A stretch of 48,696 nt of DNA from Bacteroidales bacterium (GTDB taxonomy: Bacteria; Bacteroidota; Bacteroidia; Bacteroidales; WCHB1-69): the NCBI GenBank assembly GCA_017394765.1, contig JAFPXF010000055.1, positions 1 through 48,696 of the forward strand, in the 5' to 3' direction. Positions 8,288-17,059 of the stretch are shown here, one piece after another. The notes under the pieces were generated by a model. It saw only the letters and a program-made list of their open reading frames with translations, was not told the origin of the DNA and did no database searches. Position numbers and translations under genes: made by a program. The first letter of the stretch is position 1, and each line of letters starts with the position of its first letter.

Positions 8288-9364
8288 TTACTGGTTGCTT
8301 TCCTCTTTGGGAACGATACGCAGGAATTCAACATCGAACACCAGCGGGGAGTAGGGCGGGATGTTGTAGTTGCCGCGTTCGCCGTAGGCCATGTTGGAGG
8401 GCAGCAAAAGGGTGGCCTTGTCACCGACGTGCATTTTGCTGAGGGCTATTTCCCAACCGGGGATCACTTGATGGGCACCGAGGGTGAAAGTGAAGGGCTC
8501 GCCACGTTCAACGGAACTGTCGAATACGGTGCCGTCCAGCAGTTTGCCAGTGTAGTGGACTTCCAGATCATCGCCTTGTTGCGGCATCGGACCCGTGCCT
8601 TTTTTTGTGGTGGTGATGTAGATGCCTTCCGGTGTCGGTGTCGCTTTGATCTTGTTGTTTGCCACATATTCCTGGATCTTGTCAGCCTCTTGGCTGGCGT
8701 TTTCCTGCATCATCTTCTCATATTCGGCCTGCATTTTTTGGAACTCAGCCTTTGGAATCTGGCCATAGAGCTTGATGTCGGAATAGAGCGGCGTGTCGCC
8801 AAAAGGATACTCCTGACCCTGCATGAAGTTTTGGAAGAACTCCTTGCCGTTGAAGATGAAGGTGGCACTGTCGCCCACATGCATCATGCGGAGGGCTGTG
8901 TAGAAGTCGCCGTCGTACAGGGAGTCCATGATCATCTCGTTGGGCATCATCGGGATGAGGATGGAGTCGCCGGCGCGCAGGTTGAAGAGCACACCCACGA
9001 GGTCGCCTGTTTTGGGCATCGCGGCCGTGTCGTTGATGTCACCATAAAACTGGTAGTAAAGACCAGTCTGCTTGTCTTTCTTGAAGCCTTTGTACTTGCT
9101 GAACACACCCTTGGCGGCAAGAATGCCGCAGATGATGCCAGCCAGCACCAAAAGGCCGACGATGATGCCGACGATAAGGCCGGTCTTGCTTTTGGCGGGT
9201 TCCTCTTCCTCGACGGGAGCGGCGGGCTCTTCCTGAGGAACTTGAGATGTCTCCTCCACTTCGGGAGTCTCTGTCATTTGAGGCGTTTCTTGCTCTTGCG
9301 GAGTCTCAATGTGTTCTTGAATCTCCTGATTTTCCAGATTTTCTTGATTTTCGATTTCTGACAT
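8288..9364 (-). CDS. Membrane-anchored FKBP-type peptidyl-prolyl isomerase with a second, degenerate FKBP-like domain
   Basis: Catalyses cis-trans isomerisation of prolyl bonds, here on the outer face of the inner membrane. From the N-terminus: a cytoplasmic Glu/Gln/Pro-rich tail (1-57), one membrane helix (about 61-85), a domain about 95-215 with the FKBP plan (GDLVGVLF, MMHVGDSATFIF) but without the usual aromatic pocket residues, a short helical linker, and a canonical FKBP domain (about 250-355: VHYTGKLLDGTVFDSS, VIPGWEIAL, LAYGERG-like MAYGERG). I chose ATG 9364; the upstream ATG reads through an AT-rich leader. It is followed upstream by a second FKBP gene, suggesting a folding-factor pair. 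Confidence 0.88.
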   Translation of the reverse strand: MSEIENQENLENQEIQEHIETPQEQETPQMTETPEVEETSQVPQEEPAAPVEEEEPAKSKTGLIVGIIVGLLVLAGIICGILAAKGVFSKYKGFKKDKQTGLYYQFYGDINDTAAMPKTGDLVGVLFNLRAGDSILIPMMPNEMIMDSLYDGDFYTALRMMHVGDSATFIFNGKEFFQNFMQGQEYPFGDTPLYSDIKLYGQIPKAEFQKMQAEYEKMMQENASQEADKIQEYVANNKIKATPTPEGIYITTTKKGTGPMPQQGDDLEVHYTGKLLDGTVFDSSVERGEPFTFTLGAHQVIPGWEIALSKMHVGDKATLLLPSNMAYGERGNYNIPPYSPLVFDVEFLRIVPKEESNQ

Positions 9365-9435
9365 TGTTGTGTTGTTATGATTGTTATTGAATTTGGTTTT
9401 TTTGCTATCCATTTCCGCCGCCACGATGTGACGGC

Positions 9436-9472
9436 GCTACCGAGCTCTTTCCCCTACGGGGCTGCTCAAGGT
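9436..9472. repeat. Dispersed intergenic repeat, copy 1
   Basis: A 37-base segment (begins GCTACCGAGCT, ends GGGGCTGCTCAAGGT) is about 80% identical to 18394-18431. Both copies keep a GAGC...GCTC outer pairing and a CCCC...GG inner pairing, so the unit is a small hairpin. Both lie just upstream of minus-strand genes. Confidence 0.55.
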
Positions 9473-9480
9473 GGAATTCT

Positions 9481-9987
9481 TCATTTTTCATTCTTAATAT
9501 GTATAATCATTGCAATCGGCAAGCGACCCTTGATCTTGTCACCGTCGCCGGCCACCCCGTAGGCGAGATGGGAGGGGATGACGAGGCGTGCCTTTGCGCC
9601 GGGACGCAAGAGTTGCAGGGCCTCGTGCAGTCCCGTGATCTCTTCGGAACGCCCCACGGTGAACTCCTTGGCCCCGTCTTTGTCGGAACTATAGACCATC
9701 TCGCCCGAAAGCAGGAAAGTCTGATAGCCGAGTGACACGCGGTCGCCCTCCTTGAAGAGGTCGCCCTCGCCGGGCTCCAGAATCTCTATGCGGAGTCCGG
9801 TACCTGTTTGGGTGGTGTTCCATCCATATCGTCTCAAGAACAGTTCAATCTCCTCGCTTTCCCATTGCACAATCTTCTTGTTGCCCTCCACATACGGCGC
9901 GTCCTTGTCCACCACCTCCTGCTTGTCGGTGGTCACAACTTGTCCTGTCTGACTGTTGTTGCATGCAAGGAACAGACAGACGAACAT
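9481..9987 (-). CDS. FKBP-type peptidyl-prolyl isomerase lipoprotein (GldI-like)
   Basis: 168 residues. A short hydrophobic start ends in LFLACNN (Cys9), a lipobox. An FKBP domain (about 60-168) follows, with GDRVSLGYQTFLLSG, EITGLHEALQLLRPG and HLAYGVAGDG. Lipid-anchored FKBPs of this size in Bacteroidota include GldI, tied to gliding motility and T9SS, but identity with GldI is not proven. The start is odd: ATG 9987 gives a signal peptide with no positive charge, while the hydrophobic frame continues upstream (KHTIILALP) to a TGA with no ATG, GTG or TTG. Either the signal is minimal or a rare start codon is used. Confidence 0.8.
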   Translation of the reverse strand: MFVCLFLACNNSQTGQVVTTDKQEVVDKDAPYVEGNKKIVQWESEEIELFLRRYGWNTTQTGTGLRIEILEPGEGDLFKEGDRVSLGYQTFLLSGEMVYSSDKDGAKEFTVGRSEEITGLHEALQLLRPGAKARLVIPSHLAYGVAGDGDKIKGRLPIAMIIHIKNEK

Positions 9988-10068
9988 CGGCAGGGCTAAT
10001 ATGATGGTGTGTTTAGACGTTTGGATTTGGATTTTGGATGTTGGGAATCAGCGGTGAGATACGTTGTC

Positions 10069-11091
10069 TTAAAGCGAGAAATTGTTTTTAGCCAATTCGC
10101 GGGCGGCGTTCTCGAAATGCTTGAGGGCATCCTCGAGAGGCCCGTTGTAAAAGGCGCCGGCAGCGTTGTGGTGTCCGCCGCCGTTATAGTATTTCCGGGC
10201 AAACTTGTTGACATCGACCGGCCCCATGGAGCGGAAGGAGACGCGGATCCGGTTCTCGCGCTCGACAAAGAAGGCGGTGTAGTGGATGTCTTGAATGGAG
10301 AGCCCGTAGTTGACAAACCCTTCGGTGTCGCCGATTTGGAAGTTGTTGTCAAGCAGGTCTTGTTTGCTGAGGTACATGAAGGAGACGCCGAGCTCAGGCA
10401 GCACCGTCATGCGTTGGGAGAGGGCGAGGCCGAGCAGCTTCATGCGACTGATGGTGTAGTTGTCATACACTTTGCGGTGGATGGACTCGCCGTTGATGCC
10501 GGAGGCGATGAGTTTGCGCAGCACATCGTAGGTGCTGGGCTGGTCGCAGGCGTAGGTCACGGAGCCGGTATCGGTGATGATGCCCACATAGAGTGCTTCT
10601 GCGATCGGTTTGGTGAACTTTCGCCTGGGGGTGAGGTACTTGAAGAGGAAGTTATAGACCAGTTCCGCTGCAGAGCTGGTCTTGGCAGTGGAGTACATGA
10701 TGTCGCACTTGATGTCGGGCTGCACATGATGGTCGATGAGCACTTTGAAGCCCGTGGCCTTGATGATGGACTTCTCCAAGTCCTGTCCTGCGCGGTGCGG
10801 CATGTTCATGTCAACCACGAATAGGATGTCGGCCTCTTTGATGGCTTTGCGGGCGGCAGTGAGATGCTGTTGCGCCACGATGATGTCCTCGGCACCCTCC
10901 ATCCAGTGCAGGAAGTCGGGGAAAGGATTTGGGGAGATGACCGTCACCTCGTAACCGTCATCCTTGAAATAATGATACAATGCCAATGCTGACCCGACTG
11001 CATCCCCGTCTGGATTAAAGTGGAATACAATCGCTATCTTGCGGGTTTGCATCAAGGTGTCCTTGAAAAGCTGTATTTCCTGTTTCTTCAA
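10069..11091 (-). CDS. DHH/DHHA1 phosphoesterase (NrnA-like nanoRNase / pAp phosphatase)
   Basis: Manganese-dependent enzyme that degrades short oligoribonucleotides (and in some members pAp or c-di-nucleotide breakdown products). Motifs: FNPDGDAVGS (metal ligands), VVDMN, the DHH motif in LIDHHVQPD, TDTGSVTY, and the DHHA1 motif NGGGHHNAAGA near the C-terminus. I placed the start at TTG 11091 because family members have a short helix before the first strand (RKIAIVFHFN); an ATG at 11052 gives a protein that begins almost at that strand and is the alternative. It is divergent from rnfD, sharing the intergenic region. Confidence 0.88.
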   Translation of the reverse strand: MKKQEIQLFKDTLMQTRKIAIVFHFNPDGDAVGSALALYHYFKDDGYEVTVISPNPFPDFLHWMEGAEDIIVAQQHLTAARKAIKEADILFVVDMNMPHRAGQDLEKSIIKATGFKVLIDHHVQPDIKCDIMYSTAKTSSAAELVYNFLFKYLTPRRKFTKPIAEALYVGIITDTGSVTYACDQPSTYDVLRKLIASGINGESIHRKVYDNYTISRMKLLGLALSQRMTVLPELGVSFMYLSKQDLLDNNFQIGDTEGFVNYGLSIQDIHYTAFFVERENRIRVSFRSMGPVDVNKFARKYYNGGGHHNAAGAFYNGPLEDALKHFENAARELAKNNFSL

Positions 11092-11182
11092 AACCGAAAA
11101 ATTTAAGGCTGCAAAAATAGTAAATTTGAAAATATAAAAAGTATCGTGAAAAATATATGGTGTAAAAACCTTGATTTTTTTC

Positions 11183-11213
11183 TTGACATCACAATGAAAA
11201 AATTGTATTTTTG
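11183..11213 (+). promoter_or_regulatory. Promoter of the rnfDGEA operon
   Basis: A -33 element TTG (11183-11185) and a -7 box TATTTTTG (11206-11213) are 20 bases apart, the spacing of the Bacteroidota housekeeping promoter. The rnfD ATG is 41 bases downstream. Transcription therefore begins at rnfD itself. Confidence 0.7.
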
Positions 11214-11254
11214 CGGCTTGTATCAGAAAATGCAAATTAATAACACTTTATAGG

Positions 11255-12232
11255 ATGGATAAATTACTAAATGTTTCCGGTTCGCCCCACGTACATAGCG
11301 GTGAATCCGTGAAGAAGATCATGTGGTCGGTAGTGTTGGCTCTGGTGCCGGCATTTCTGGTCTCCGTCTTCTATTTCGGATTGCCAGTGCTGATCCTTAC
11401 CGTGGTGTCCGTGGGCTGCTGTGTCCTGTTTGAGTATTTGATACAGCGATTCATCATGAAAGTGGAGCCTTCGGTAAGCGACGGTTCCGCAGTTGTGACG
11501 GGCATGCTGCTGGCATTCAATGTGCCGGCAAACTTGCCGATTTGGATGCTCGTTGTGGGTGCCATCGTGGCCATTGGCATTGCCAAGATGCCCTTCGGCG
11601 GCCTGGGCCGCAATATCTTCAACCCTGCATTGGTGGCCCGCGTGTTCATGTTGATCGCCTTTCCGGTGGCCATGACCACCTGGCCGGTGGCAACGCCCAT
11701 CTGGGGATTTGCCGATGCCGTGACAGGCCCGACCCCGTTGGGACTGCTCAAGGAGGGTGCAACCGTTGCGGGCGCTATGGGCGATGCACACATGCCCACC
11801 TATGTCAACATGCTGGTCGGCCAAATGGGTGGAAGCTTCGGCGAAGTCTCCGCTATCGCCCTGCTTATCGGTGCGGCCTTCCTGATGTGGAAGCGCATCA
11901 TCAGCTGGCATATTCCAGTGGCATTCCTGCTCACCGTGTTTGTGTTCGCCGGCATCTTCTGGCTCATTGACCCGACACACTACGCCACCCCCTTCTTCCA
12001 CCTGCTCACGGGCGGTCTCATCCTCGGTGCCTTCTTCATGGCTACCGACATGGTGACCTCCCCGGTTTCCAACCGGGGCATGTTGGTGTTCGGCTGCGGC
12101 TGCGGCTTGCTCACCATCATCATCCGACTCTTCGGAGCCTACCCGGAAGGTGTCTCCTTCTCTATCTTGATCATGAACTCCCTCGTGCCGCTCATTAACA
12201 AGGGGTTCAAACCGAAAACTTATGCTAAATAA
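11255..12232 (+). CDS. rnfD: Rnf electron transport complex subunit D
   Basis: Integral membrane subunit of the Rnf complex, which couples electron flow between ferredoxin and NAD to sodium or proton movement. Multiple membrane helices are visible. The covalent FMN site is read as TGPT (residues 157-160, Thr160), where most relatives have SGAT or TGAT. The FGGLGRNIFNPALVARVF segment and a C-terminal MATDMVTSPVSNRG are characteristic of RnfD/NqrB. Length 325 is normal. First gene of the operon: rnfG follows after 16 bases. rnfB and rnfC, which usually precede rnfD in Bacteroidota, are absent here. Confidence 0.95.
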   Translation: MDKLLNVSGSPHVHSGESVKKIMWSVVLALVPAFLVSVFYFGLPVLILTVVSVGCCVLFEYLIQRFIMKVEPSVSDGSAVVTGMLLAFNVPANLPIWMLVVGAIVAIGIAKMPFGGLGRNIFNPALVARVFMLIAFPVAMTTWPVATPIWGFADAVTGPTPLGLLKEGATVAGAMGDAHMPTYVNMLVGQMGGSFGEVSAIALLIGAAFLMWKRIISWHIPVAFLLTVFVFAGIFWLIDPTHYATPFFHLLTGGLILGAFFMATDMVTSPVSNRGMLVFGCGCGLLTIIIRLFGAYPEGVSFSILIMNSLVPLINKGFKPKTYAK

Positions 12233-12248
12233 TTAAAAACCAACCATT

Positions 12249-12842
12249 ATGTCACAGAAGAAAGAAGCTTCATTGCTGCGGTTGGTCGTTGTGCTGACCT
12301 GCATCGCGTTGGTGGCGGGCCTTGCCCTGACAGGTGTCTATGCCCTCACCAAAGAGCGTATCGACAATGCCCAGAAAGCCAAGAAAGAATTGGCACTGAA
12401 CCTTGTGTTGCCCGATTTTAAAGGGACTATCACGGATACCACCATTGTTCCCGAAGGTGAAAAAGAGGGACTCTTGGTACATTTGGCAAAATCGGATGAC
12501 GGCTCTCTCTATGGGGCCGCCATCGAGACTTACACCAAGAAAGCATTTGACGGGCGCTTTGATCTCATGGTTGGCTTTGCCGCCGATGGCAGCATCATCA
12601 ACACCGAGGTGATCAGTGCCTCCGAAACTCCCGGACTGGGTGACAAGATCAACAAGACCAAGAGTGATTTCGCCAAGCAGTTCAATGGTCAGGATCCTGC
12701 CACTTACAAGCTGTCTGTCAAGAAAGACGGCGGCGATGTGGACGCCATCACGGCAGCCACTATTTCATCGCGCGCATACTGCGATGCCGTGCAGCGTGCC
12801 TATAACGTTTTCATGAATGTAAAGGAGGTTACCCATGAGTAA
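12249..12842 (+). CDS. rnfG: Rnf electron transport complex subunit G
   Basis: Membrane-anchored flavoprotein of Rnf. One N-terminal membrane helix (about 8-33) is followed by an FMN-binding domain. The covalent attachment motif is TAATIS (168-173), with Thr171 the predicted FMN ligand; relatives usually read SGATxTS. SASETPGLGDKI is the conserved segment before it. It overlaps rnfE by 8 bases (12835-12842), which suggests translational coupling. Confidence 0.93.
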   Translation: MSQKKEASLLRLVVVLTCIALVAGLALTGVYALTKERIDNAQKAKKELALNLVLPDFKGTITDTTIVPEGEKEGLLVHLAKSDDGSLYGAAIETYTKKAFDGRFDLMVGFAADGSIINTEVISASETPGLGDKINKTKSDFAKQFNGQDPATYKLSVKKDGGDVDAITAATISSRAYCDAVQRAYNVFMNVKEVTHE

Positions 12843-13458
12843 ATGGAATATTCTCACCAAAGGTTTTTTCAAGGAGAATCCAAGTTTGATTCTTGTTTTG
12901 GGCACGTGCCCCACGTTGGCTGTCACCACGTCTGTGAACAACGCCATCGGCATGGGCGCGGCCACCACGTTTGTGCTTCTGATGTCCAACATCATCATCT
13001 CACTGCTCAAAAATGTGATTCCTGACAAGGTGCGCATCCCGTGCTACATTGTGATTATCGCCACTTTTGTGAGTATGGTTGACCTGCTCATCCAGGGCTT
13101 CGCGCCGGCACTGTCGGCCAGCTTGGGTGTCTTCATCCCGTTGATTGTCGTCAACTGCATCGTGCTTGGTCGCGCGGAGGCGTTTGCCAGCAAGAACGGT
13201 GTCTGGGATTCCATTCTCGACGGTCTCGGCATGGGCATCGGCTTCACCATCTCCCTGGTTCTCATCGCTGCTGTGCGTGAGATTTTAGGTGCCGGCGCTT
13301 TCATGGGCCACCAGTTCATCCCTTCCGACTACAACATCCTCATCTTTGTGCTCGCACCCGGCGCATTCATCGTGTTCGGGTTCATCATGGCACTCGTCCG
13401 CCACATCCTCAACAAGGTTGAAGCCAAGCGCAAAGCCAAACTCACCGTCCAAAAATAA
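12835..13458 (+). CDS. rnfE: Rnf electron transport complex subunit E
   Basis: Six-helix membrane subunit of the RnfA/RnfE pair. Conserved segments: KENPSLILVLGTCPTLAVTTSVNNAIGMG with the membrane Cys that in Rnf/Nqr binds iron between subunits, and IPLIVVNCIVLGRAEAFASKN with the second Cys. Length 207 matches RnfE. The FLGICP/GTCP and TTNC/VNCI cysteines of RnfA and RnfE together form the intramembrane iron site in characterised complexes. Confidence 0.94.
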   Translation: MSKWNILTKGFFKENPSLILVLGTCPTLAVTTSVNNAIGMGAATTFVLLMSNIIISLLKNVIPDKVRIPCYIVIIATFVSMVDLLIQGFAPALSASLGVFIPLIVVNCIVLGRAEAFASKNGVWDSILDGLGMGIGFTISLVLIAAVREILGAGAFMGHQFIPSDYNILIFVLAPGAFIVFGFIMALVRHILNKVEAKRKAKLTVQK

Positions 13459-13490
13459 CATTGTTCACGAACCTTTAGCACATTATTATT

Positions 13491-14081
13491 ATGGAATATA
13501 TATTGATGATTATAGGAGCCGTTTTGGTGAACAACATCGTCTTGGTGCAGTTCCTCGGCATTTGTCCCTTCTTGGGCGTTTCCAACAAGGTGAATACCGC
13601 GCTCGGCATGGGCATGGCCGTTGTCTTTGTAATGACGTTGGCCACGCTTGTGACAGCAACTCTTCAGAAATACATATTGCTCCCGTTGGGGATCACCTAT
13701 TTGCAGACTATCGTCTTCATCCTGGTCATTGCAGCCTTGGTGCAGATGGTCGAAATCGTGCTCAAAAAGGTCAGCCCTCCGTTGTATCAGGCTCTGGGCG
13801 TCTTCTTGCCGCTGATTACAACCAACTGCGCCGTGTTGGGCGTGGCTATCAAAGTGACCGAGCAAGAACTTATTTCAGGACACGGTTTCTCTATCCTGGA
13901 CAGCACGATTTATGCTGTTGCCGTGGCCATCGGTTTCACGCTTGCCATCGTCATCTTTGCCGGTATGCGTGAACAATTGGAATTGGTTGATGTGCCCAAA
14001 GGAATGAAGGGTGTGCCCATCGCACTTATCACCGCCGGCATACTTGCCATGGCCTTCATGGGCTTCTCCAATCTGGTGTAA
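13491..14081 (+). CDS. rnfA: Rnf electron transport complex subunit A
   Basis: Last gene of the cluster, 196 residues, six membrane helices. Conserved LVNNIVLVQFLGICPFLGVSNK and FLPLITTNCAVLGVAI hold the two cysteines that pair with those of RnfE. It lies 32 bases after rnfE and is followed by a strong hairpin. Gene order D-G-E-A is the normal downstream half of the rnfBCDGEA operon. Confidence 0.95.
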   Translation: MEYILMIIGAVLVNNIVLVQFLGICPFLGVSNKVNTALGMGMAVVFVMTLATLVTATLQKYILLPLGITYLQTIVFILVIAALVQMVEIVLKKVSPPLYQALGVFLPLITTNCAVLGVAIKVTEQELISGHGFSILDSTIYAVAVAIGFTLAIVIFAGMREQLELVDVPKGMKGVPIALITAGILAMAFMGFSNLV

Positions 14082-14102
14082 GCTGAAATGTTCAAAAACA
14101 AG

Positions 14103-14138
14103 AATGCGCCGCTTCTTTTTCGAAAGGAGCGGCGCATT
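14103..14138. terminator. Hairpin between rnfA and the dus gene
   Basis: A perfect 11-bp stem (14103-14113 with 14128-14138) of high GC content lies between two convergent genes. It lacks a long T-run, so intrinsic termination is probable but not certain. Confidence 0.6.
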
Positions 14139-14156
14139 TCGTATGGTGGAGATTCG

Positions 14157-15077
14157 CTATGCAAGCATTTGCAACGAGGCTTCGAAGAATGTTCCCCAGT
14201 CGTCGATGCGGAGCAAATGCTTGAGTTGTTCGTCAGAAAGCTCGGCGAAATATCTCCAATAGTGCCACAGTTCCTTGAAGTTGTGGAGGGCGCCGCGCTC
14301 ATGGCGCATCGGCAACAGTTCGGCGGCAAAGTGCTGGTAATACTTGAGGAAACGGCTTTTTCGGTCGCCTGTGTCCATGCCGCGTATCTCCTCCGCGAGG
14401 AATGGGTTTCGCAGGATGCCGCGTCCCAACATCCAATCCTGTATATCTGGATAGCGTTGCTGCAACCGCTCATAGTCGGTTGAAGAGTTGATGTCGCCGC
14501 TGTAAATGAGGCGATGGCGGGTGTGCCGGCAAAACACGTCAAGTGTGTCCCAGTCTGGCATGCCCTCGTACATCTGTTCGCCCAAGCGCGGGTGGATGAC
14601 CAAGTACTCCAGCGGATACTTCTCTAGCCGCTCGAGGATGCGCAGACCCTCCTCGGGAGAGTGCAGTCCCAATCGCATTTTCACCGAAAACTGAAAGGGC
14701 GTTTGTGTGGCTGCGGCTACCACTTCCTCCACACGGTCGGTGTCGGGCATGAGGCCGCAGCCGCGATGACGGCGCACCACCTGTGCCACGGGACAGCCTA
14801 AGTTCCAATTGAAGGAGGTGTAGCCGTAGGTCTCGTGCAGCAAGTGCATGGTGTCCACGAAATGTGCGGGCACGTTGCCCATCAGTTGCGGTGTGGTGGG
14901 GCGCAGCACATTGTTCTTCGGCCAAATGTCGCGCCAGTTGGTCACGTTGAGCTTTGTGCGCTCCTGCACGGGCATGAACGGTGTCATAAAAAAGTCTATG
15001 CCGCCAAAGTGACGGCATAGAGTGTTTCGGAACAGGTAGTTTGTGATCCCGTCGAGAGGGGCGAGCCAGAGGTTCAT
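14157..15077 (-). CDS. tRNA-dihydrouridine synthase family protein
   Basis: FMN enzyme reducing uridines in the D-loop of tRNA. LAPLDGITNYLFR is the FMN-binding start of the TIM barrel; QLMGN follows, and the catalytic Cys95 lies in WNLGCPVAQVVRRHRGCGLM. VKMRLG and a C-terminal IYSGDINS / WMLGRGILRNPFL complete the phosphate-binding part. At 306 residues it is close to Dus family length, though the exact Dus class cannot be settled by eye. Confidence 0.92.
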   Translation of the reverse strand: MNLWLAPLDGITNYLFRNTLCRHFGGIDFFMTPFMPVQERTKLNVTNWRDIWPKNNVLRPTTPQLMGNVPAHFVDTMHLLHETYGYTSFNWNLGCPVAQVVRRHRGCGLMPDTDRVEEVVAAATQTPFQFSVKMRLGLHSPEEGLRILERLEKYPLEYLVIHPRLGEQMYEGMPDWDTLDVFCRHTRHRLIYSGDINSSTDYERLQQRYPDIQDWMLGRGILRNPFLAEEIRGMDTGDRKSRFLKYYQHFAAELLPMRHERGALHNFKELWHYWRYFAELSDEQLKHLLRIDDWGTFFEASLQMLA

Positions 15078-15092
15078 GACCGATATTGACGT

Positions 15093-16094
15093 TTAGCGGA
15101 CAACAACCTTCTTTACGACAGTGCGCCCAGCCTGGATCATTTCGAGCATATAAACGCCTTTTGACAAGCCAGTGAGTTGCAGCGTGGCTTGGTCGCCAGA
15201 TGACTCCATCGTGCGCAGCAGACGACCCTCGAGGTCATACAAGCTACATTGGTACGGCTCGTTGATGGCCGGAGCCACGCGCACATAATCCGTGGCCGGG
15301 TTGGGGTACGTGTGGAATTGCATCGCATCGCGATCCGTGACCCCCACACCAGCCGGTGTGATGGTAACATCATCCACCAACAGCACGGTGTTGAGGTCAG
15401 CCGTGCCGAAATTGCCAGTCATAATGATGATGCTGATGCTGTCGCAGGGCTGCCCCGGCGTGTCAAAGGGAATCGAGACGTAGGTGTATTCATTGGCGGG
15501 TTGGTCGATGCTGGTCTCTGCATAGCTCACGGGTTGTCCGTTGCTTCTGGAATAGGCAATGACTTGCACTTCGTCATTCTCCATAGGAGCGAATTTCATC
15601 CAGAAGTTCAGGGATTGTGGCGTCTTGGAACAGGAATCGCCCGGGGCAAACACTTGGGCCAAGGAAGTCAGAATGGTCGGGTCTATGTCGCCGGGATTGG
15701 CCCCCGTGGTGTCAGTGAACATCGAGACGATGTCGAGGATGGCCTGCAACGGGATGTTGAAGCCTTCGGCAACGCCCAATTGTGCAATACCGGGGAAATT
15801 GATGTTGTATTGCGTTCCAGGAATGCCCACATTGGCGGGTTGTAATTGCAAAGCATACGTGCCGCTATGGGCGTCGGTGACCTTGCTGCCGAAATAGGTG
15901 TTCACGGGAATGGGCACCTGAACACCGAAGACCTCGGTTATAATGTTGCCCACCAAAGCGGTTGTCCAACCATTTGGCTGTTGCGCGGAGGCCGATCCGC
16001 TCCAGTTTTCAAAACTTCCATTGTACAACGGCACTTGCGCCGTCATCACCGACACGGTAATGAGTATTGTCAAAGAGAGTAATAACTTTTTCAT
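15093..16094 (-). CDS. Secreted T9SS type A sorting-domain protein
   Basis: 333 residues with a signal peptide (cleaved after VMTAQ). Residues about 20-240 form a beta-rich domain with NGSFENW and QQPNGWTT, typical of carbohydrate-binding-like (PCMD-type) modules of Bacteroidota surface proteins. The last 80 residues are a type A sorting domain: YPNPATDYVRV, YDLEGRLL, LSKGVYMLEM and a basic end KKVVVR. The protein should be exported by Sec, carried over the outer membrane by T9SS and attached or released. Its ligand is unknown. Confidence 0.85.
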   Translation of the reverse strand: MKKLLLSLTILITVSVMTAQVPLYNGSFENWSGSASAQQPNGWTTALVGNIITEVFGVQVPIPVNTYFGSKVTDAHSGTYALQLQPANVGIPGTQYNINFPGIAQLGVAEGFNIPLQAILDIVSMFTDTTGANPGDIDPTILTSLAQVFAPGDSCSKTPQSLNFWMKFAPMENDEVQVIAYSRSNGQPVSYAETSIDQPANEYTYVSIPFDTPGQPCDSISIIIMTGNFGTADLNTVLLVDDVTITPAGVGVTDRDAMQFHTYPNPATDYVRVAPAINEPYQCSLYDLEGRLLRTMESSGDQATLQLTGLSKGVYMLEMIQAGRTVVKKVVVR

Positions 16095-16172
16095 AAGCTT
16101 GTAATTTAAAAGGGTTATTTAATAATGATGCGGAAATTACAAAAAGGGCAAAGTTGATGTATAGACAAAATG

Positions 16173-16958
16173 TCACCAGACACTGTCCCAGTCCTCGGCA
16201 TCCCGAACGGAGGGGTCACGCTGGTATTCCAGCAGTTTGGCATACTTGAGGAAACTGTTGTGGGCCACAGCCTTGGAAAGGACGTACCCGTCAAGGCCGC
16301 CCCAAATGCCGCCCCGAAGGAAATAATTCACGAAGAAGGCAGTGAATCCATGGAAAAACGGGGAGAAAGCACAGACCTTCTTGCCCTTGAGGAACAGTAT
16401 TTTGGCTCCACGGCTGCTGTAGTTGCGCTCCGGCTTGGCAAAAAGCTGATCGTAGTTCTTATAGCGATAGTGGATGATGTCGGCCTTGAGGCGGAAGGTG
16501 TTGTTCTCCGGCACAAAGGCATGCTGTTTCAGCTCGGCGAAACGCAATTTGTCTCTCCTGAAAAGACGCACTAAATAATCGGGATACCAGCGGCAGCACT
16601 TTACCCAGCGTTCTCCGATGAAGTTGCGGCGGCGCAAGGCAAAGCCGTCATACGGTGTCTTGTCAAAATCCGTTTTGCGGATAATCTCCACCAGTTCGTC
16701 GGAAAGGCGTTCGTCAGCGTCAATGCTCAGCACCCACTGGTTCGTGGCGTATGGCAGGCATAGGTTCTTCTGCAAGCCATCGCCGATATACTCGTGCAAA
16801 TAGACCTTGGCACCGGCCGCCCGCGCCAACTCCAGGGTGTTGTCTGTACTGTACGAGTCCACCACCACCACCTCGTCGCAAACCTGCTGCAACGAGCGGA
16901 TGCAGGCCTCGATGTTCTGGGCCTCGTTCAAAGTGGTGATGATTCCGGTAAGAGACAT
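16173..16958 (-). CDS. Family 2 glycosyltransferase (WaaE/KdtX-like)
   Basis: Cytoplasmic, membrane-associated sugar transferase. GT-A fold start TGIITTLNEAQNIEACIRSL, then EVVVVDSYSTDNT and the metal-binding DAD (residues 80-82) in LSIDADERLSDEL. The C-terminal part GGIWGGLDGYVLSKAVAHNSFLKYAKL is typical of the LPS core beta-glucosyltransferase WaaE/KdtX group. Length 261 fits. The acceptor is not deducible; lipopolysaccharide core is a reasonable guess. Confidence 0.85.
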   Translation of the reverse strand: MSLTGIITTLNEAQNIEACIRSLQQVCDEVVVVDSYSTDNTLELARAAGAKVYLHEYIGDGLQKNLCLPYATNQWVLSIDADERLSDELVEIIRKTDFDKTPYDGFALRRRNFIGERWVKCCRWYPDYLVRLFRRDKLRFAELKQHAFVPENNTFRLKADIIHYRYKNYDQLFAKPERNYSSRGAKILFLKGKKVCAFSPFFHGFTAFFVNYFLRGGIWGGLDGYVLSKAVAHNSFLKYAKLLEYQRDPSVRDAEDWDSVW

Positions 16959-17059
16959 TGGAGTTAAGAGTCAAGAATTAAGTGTTAATAAATTATAGAT
17001 AAACCTGAGACTTGAAAACAGGTAGTTAATAGCGAACGGCCAACCGCCAATGGCTATCA

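Noticed and set aside
8237..9361. Long plus-strand frame opposite the FKBP gene
   Set aside because: Shadow frame of a well-supported FKBP gene; the protein is a low-complexity antisense translation.
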